Of a stretch of 64,000 nucleotides of DNA, positions 63,448 to 64,000 are shown one piece after another. The position numbers and the translations under genes are program-made. Under the pieces are notes generated by a model that worked only from the letters and a program-made list of their open reading frames with translations, was not told where the DNA came from and made no database searches. Source of the DNA: DASQHL01 sp963843685 (GTDB taxonomy: Bacteria; Chloroflexota; Dehalococcoidia; DSTF01; JACRBR01); contig CAWJLO010000006.1 of NCBI GenBank assembly GCA_963843685.1, forward strand, positions 62,001 to 126,000. Direction: 5' to 3'. Position 1 is the stretch's first letter. Each line of letters starts with the position of its first letter.

Positions 63448-64000
63448 GTGTTCAAGAAGATCCTGGTCGCCAATCGTGGAGAGATCGCGCTGCGCATCAT
63501 GCGCACGTGCCGCGAGATGGGCATCTCCACCGTCGCCGTCTATTCGACGGTCGACCGCAACATGTTGCACGTCCGGTACGCCGACGAGGCGTACCACATC
63601 GGCGAGGGACCGCCACTCGAGAGCTACCTCAACTATCGCAAGATCGTCGAGGTGGCGAAGGGTGCCGGCGTCGACGCCATACACCCCGGCTACGGTTTCC
63701 TGAGCGAGCGGACGGAGTTCGCCGAAGCCTGCGCCGGCGCCGGCATCACCTTCATCGGCCCCGACCCGAAGGCCGTCATCCTGCTGGGCGACAAGGTCAA
63801 CGCCCGCCGCACGATGATCGAGGCTGGCGTGCCCGTCGTGCCGGGGACGGAGGGGCGCGTCGACGCCGCCGAAGCAGTCAGGCTCGCGCCCGGCATCGGC
63901 TTCCCGCTGATGATCAAGGCGTCGGCTGGCGGCGGCGGCAAGGGCATCCGGCTCGTCAAGGACCCGGGCGAGATCGAGGGCGCCGTGCGTGTCGCCTCCA
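63448..64000 (+). CDS. Biotin carboxylase subunit of an acyl-CoA or pyruvate carboxylase, N-terminal part (cut by window edge)
   Basis: The plus strand is open from GTG 63448 (GGAG 6 nt before) to the window end, about 184 codons. 'FKKILVANRGEIALRIMRTC', 'DAIHPGYGFLSE' and the start of the ATP-grasp loop 'KASAGGGGKGIRLV' are diagnostic. It carboxylates biotin with ATP and bicarbonate. The sequence seen does not tell acetyl-, propionyl- or pyruvate carboxylase apart. GTG 63421 would add nine residues not found in homologues. The gene continues beyond the window. Confidence 0.88.
   Translation, partial: MFKKILVANRGEIALRIMRTCREMGISTVAVYSTVDRNMLHVRYADEAYHIGEGPPLESYLNYRKIVEVAKGAGVDAIHPGYGFLSERTEFAEACAGAGITFIGPDPKAVILLGDKVNARRTMIEAGVPVVPGTEGRVDAAEAVRLAPGIGFPLMIKASAGGGGKGIRLVKDPGEIEGAVRVAS

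Overview
This window is GC-rich, almost fully coding bacterial chromosome. There are no rRNA or tRNA genes that I can recognise, no CRISPR arrays and no insertion sequences. The gene mix suggests a monoderm-like Chloroflexota bacterium, perhaps near Dehalococcoidia. The clues are a DUF5317 membrane protein, an LPXTG-like anchored surface protein, an F420-type luciferase-fold oxidoreductase, a fused AhbA-AhbB siroheme decarboxylase, a complex I locus lacking its Fe-S subunits, many GT-C membrane glycosyltransferases and no outer-membrane genes. This placement is inference, not a phylogenetic result.

Layout. 1-0.7 kb: start of comEC (minus, cut by the window edge). 0.9-3 kb: ADP-forming acyl-CoA synthetase in two genes. 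3-7.9 kb: small membrane protein, RidA, HIT protein, metalloprotease-like protein, and argH-rpe on the minus strand. 8-10.5 kb: GT-C glycosyltransferase and HAD phosphatase (minus). 10.7-13.5 kb: SPFH protein with three 74-residue repeats and an LPSTG-anchored protein. 13.6-16.4 kb: dnaX-ybaB-recR. 16.5-20.7 kb: phosphotransferase, GH20 hexosaminidase, ybeY, methyltransferase. 21-30.4 kb: minus-strand nuoACDHJK-(small ORF)-LMN. 30.7-34.2 kb: 28-codon ORF, DUF5317 protein, ferredoxin, peroxiredoxin, citramalate synthase. 34.4-38.9 kb: two paralogous APC permeases. 39-44.3 kb: pseudopilin-like protein, sulfite-oxidase-fold protein, AhbAB fusion, CDP-alcohol phosphatidyltransferase, double-thioredoxin protein, GT-C enzyme. 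44.3-49.6 kb (minus): endonuclease V-pyrophosphatase fusion, methyltransferase, prfB with its programmed frameshift, MA-type metallopeptidase, kinase-like protein. 49.6-57.8 kb: lipoprotein, F420 enzyme, folP-like, PRC-barrel, GT-C enzyme, DUF1461, mazG. 57.8-59.2 kb: PH/GRAM-like and DinB proteins. 59.4-63.4 kb: GT4, triple-BON and amylo-alpha-1,6-glucosidase genes. The window ends inside a biotin carboxylase gene.

Three points span the window. First, ten single-base frameshifts (nine +1, one -1) break eight otherwise intact genes, including the housekeeping genes rpe and argH; I read these as likely sequence errors, and give corrected products. Second, many isolated or first-in-operon genes have a TANNNT-like -10 box only 6-8 nt before the start codon and no Shine-Dalgarno site, suggesting leaderless mRNAs, whereas other genes have a -10 box about 30-40 nt upstream and usually an SD. 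Third, the most novel protein is the endonuclease V with a C-terminal inorganic-pyrophosphatase-like domain.
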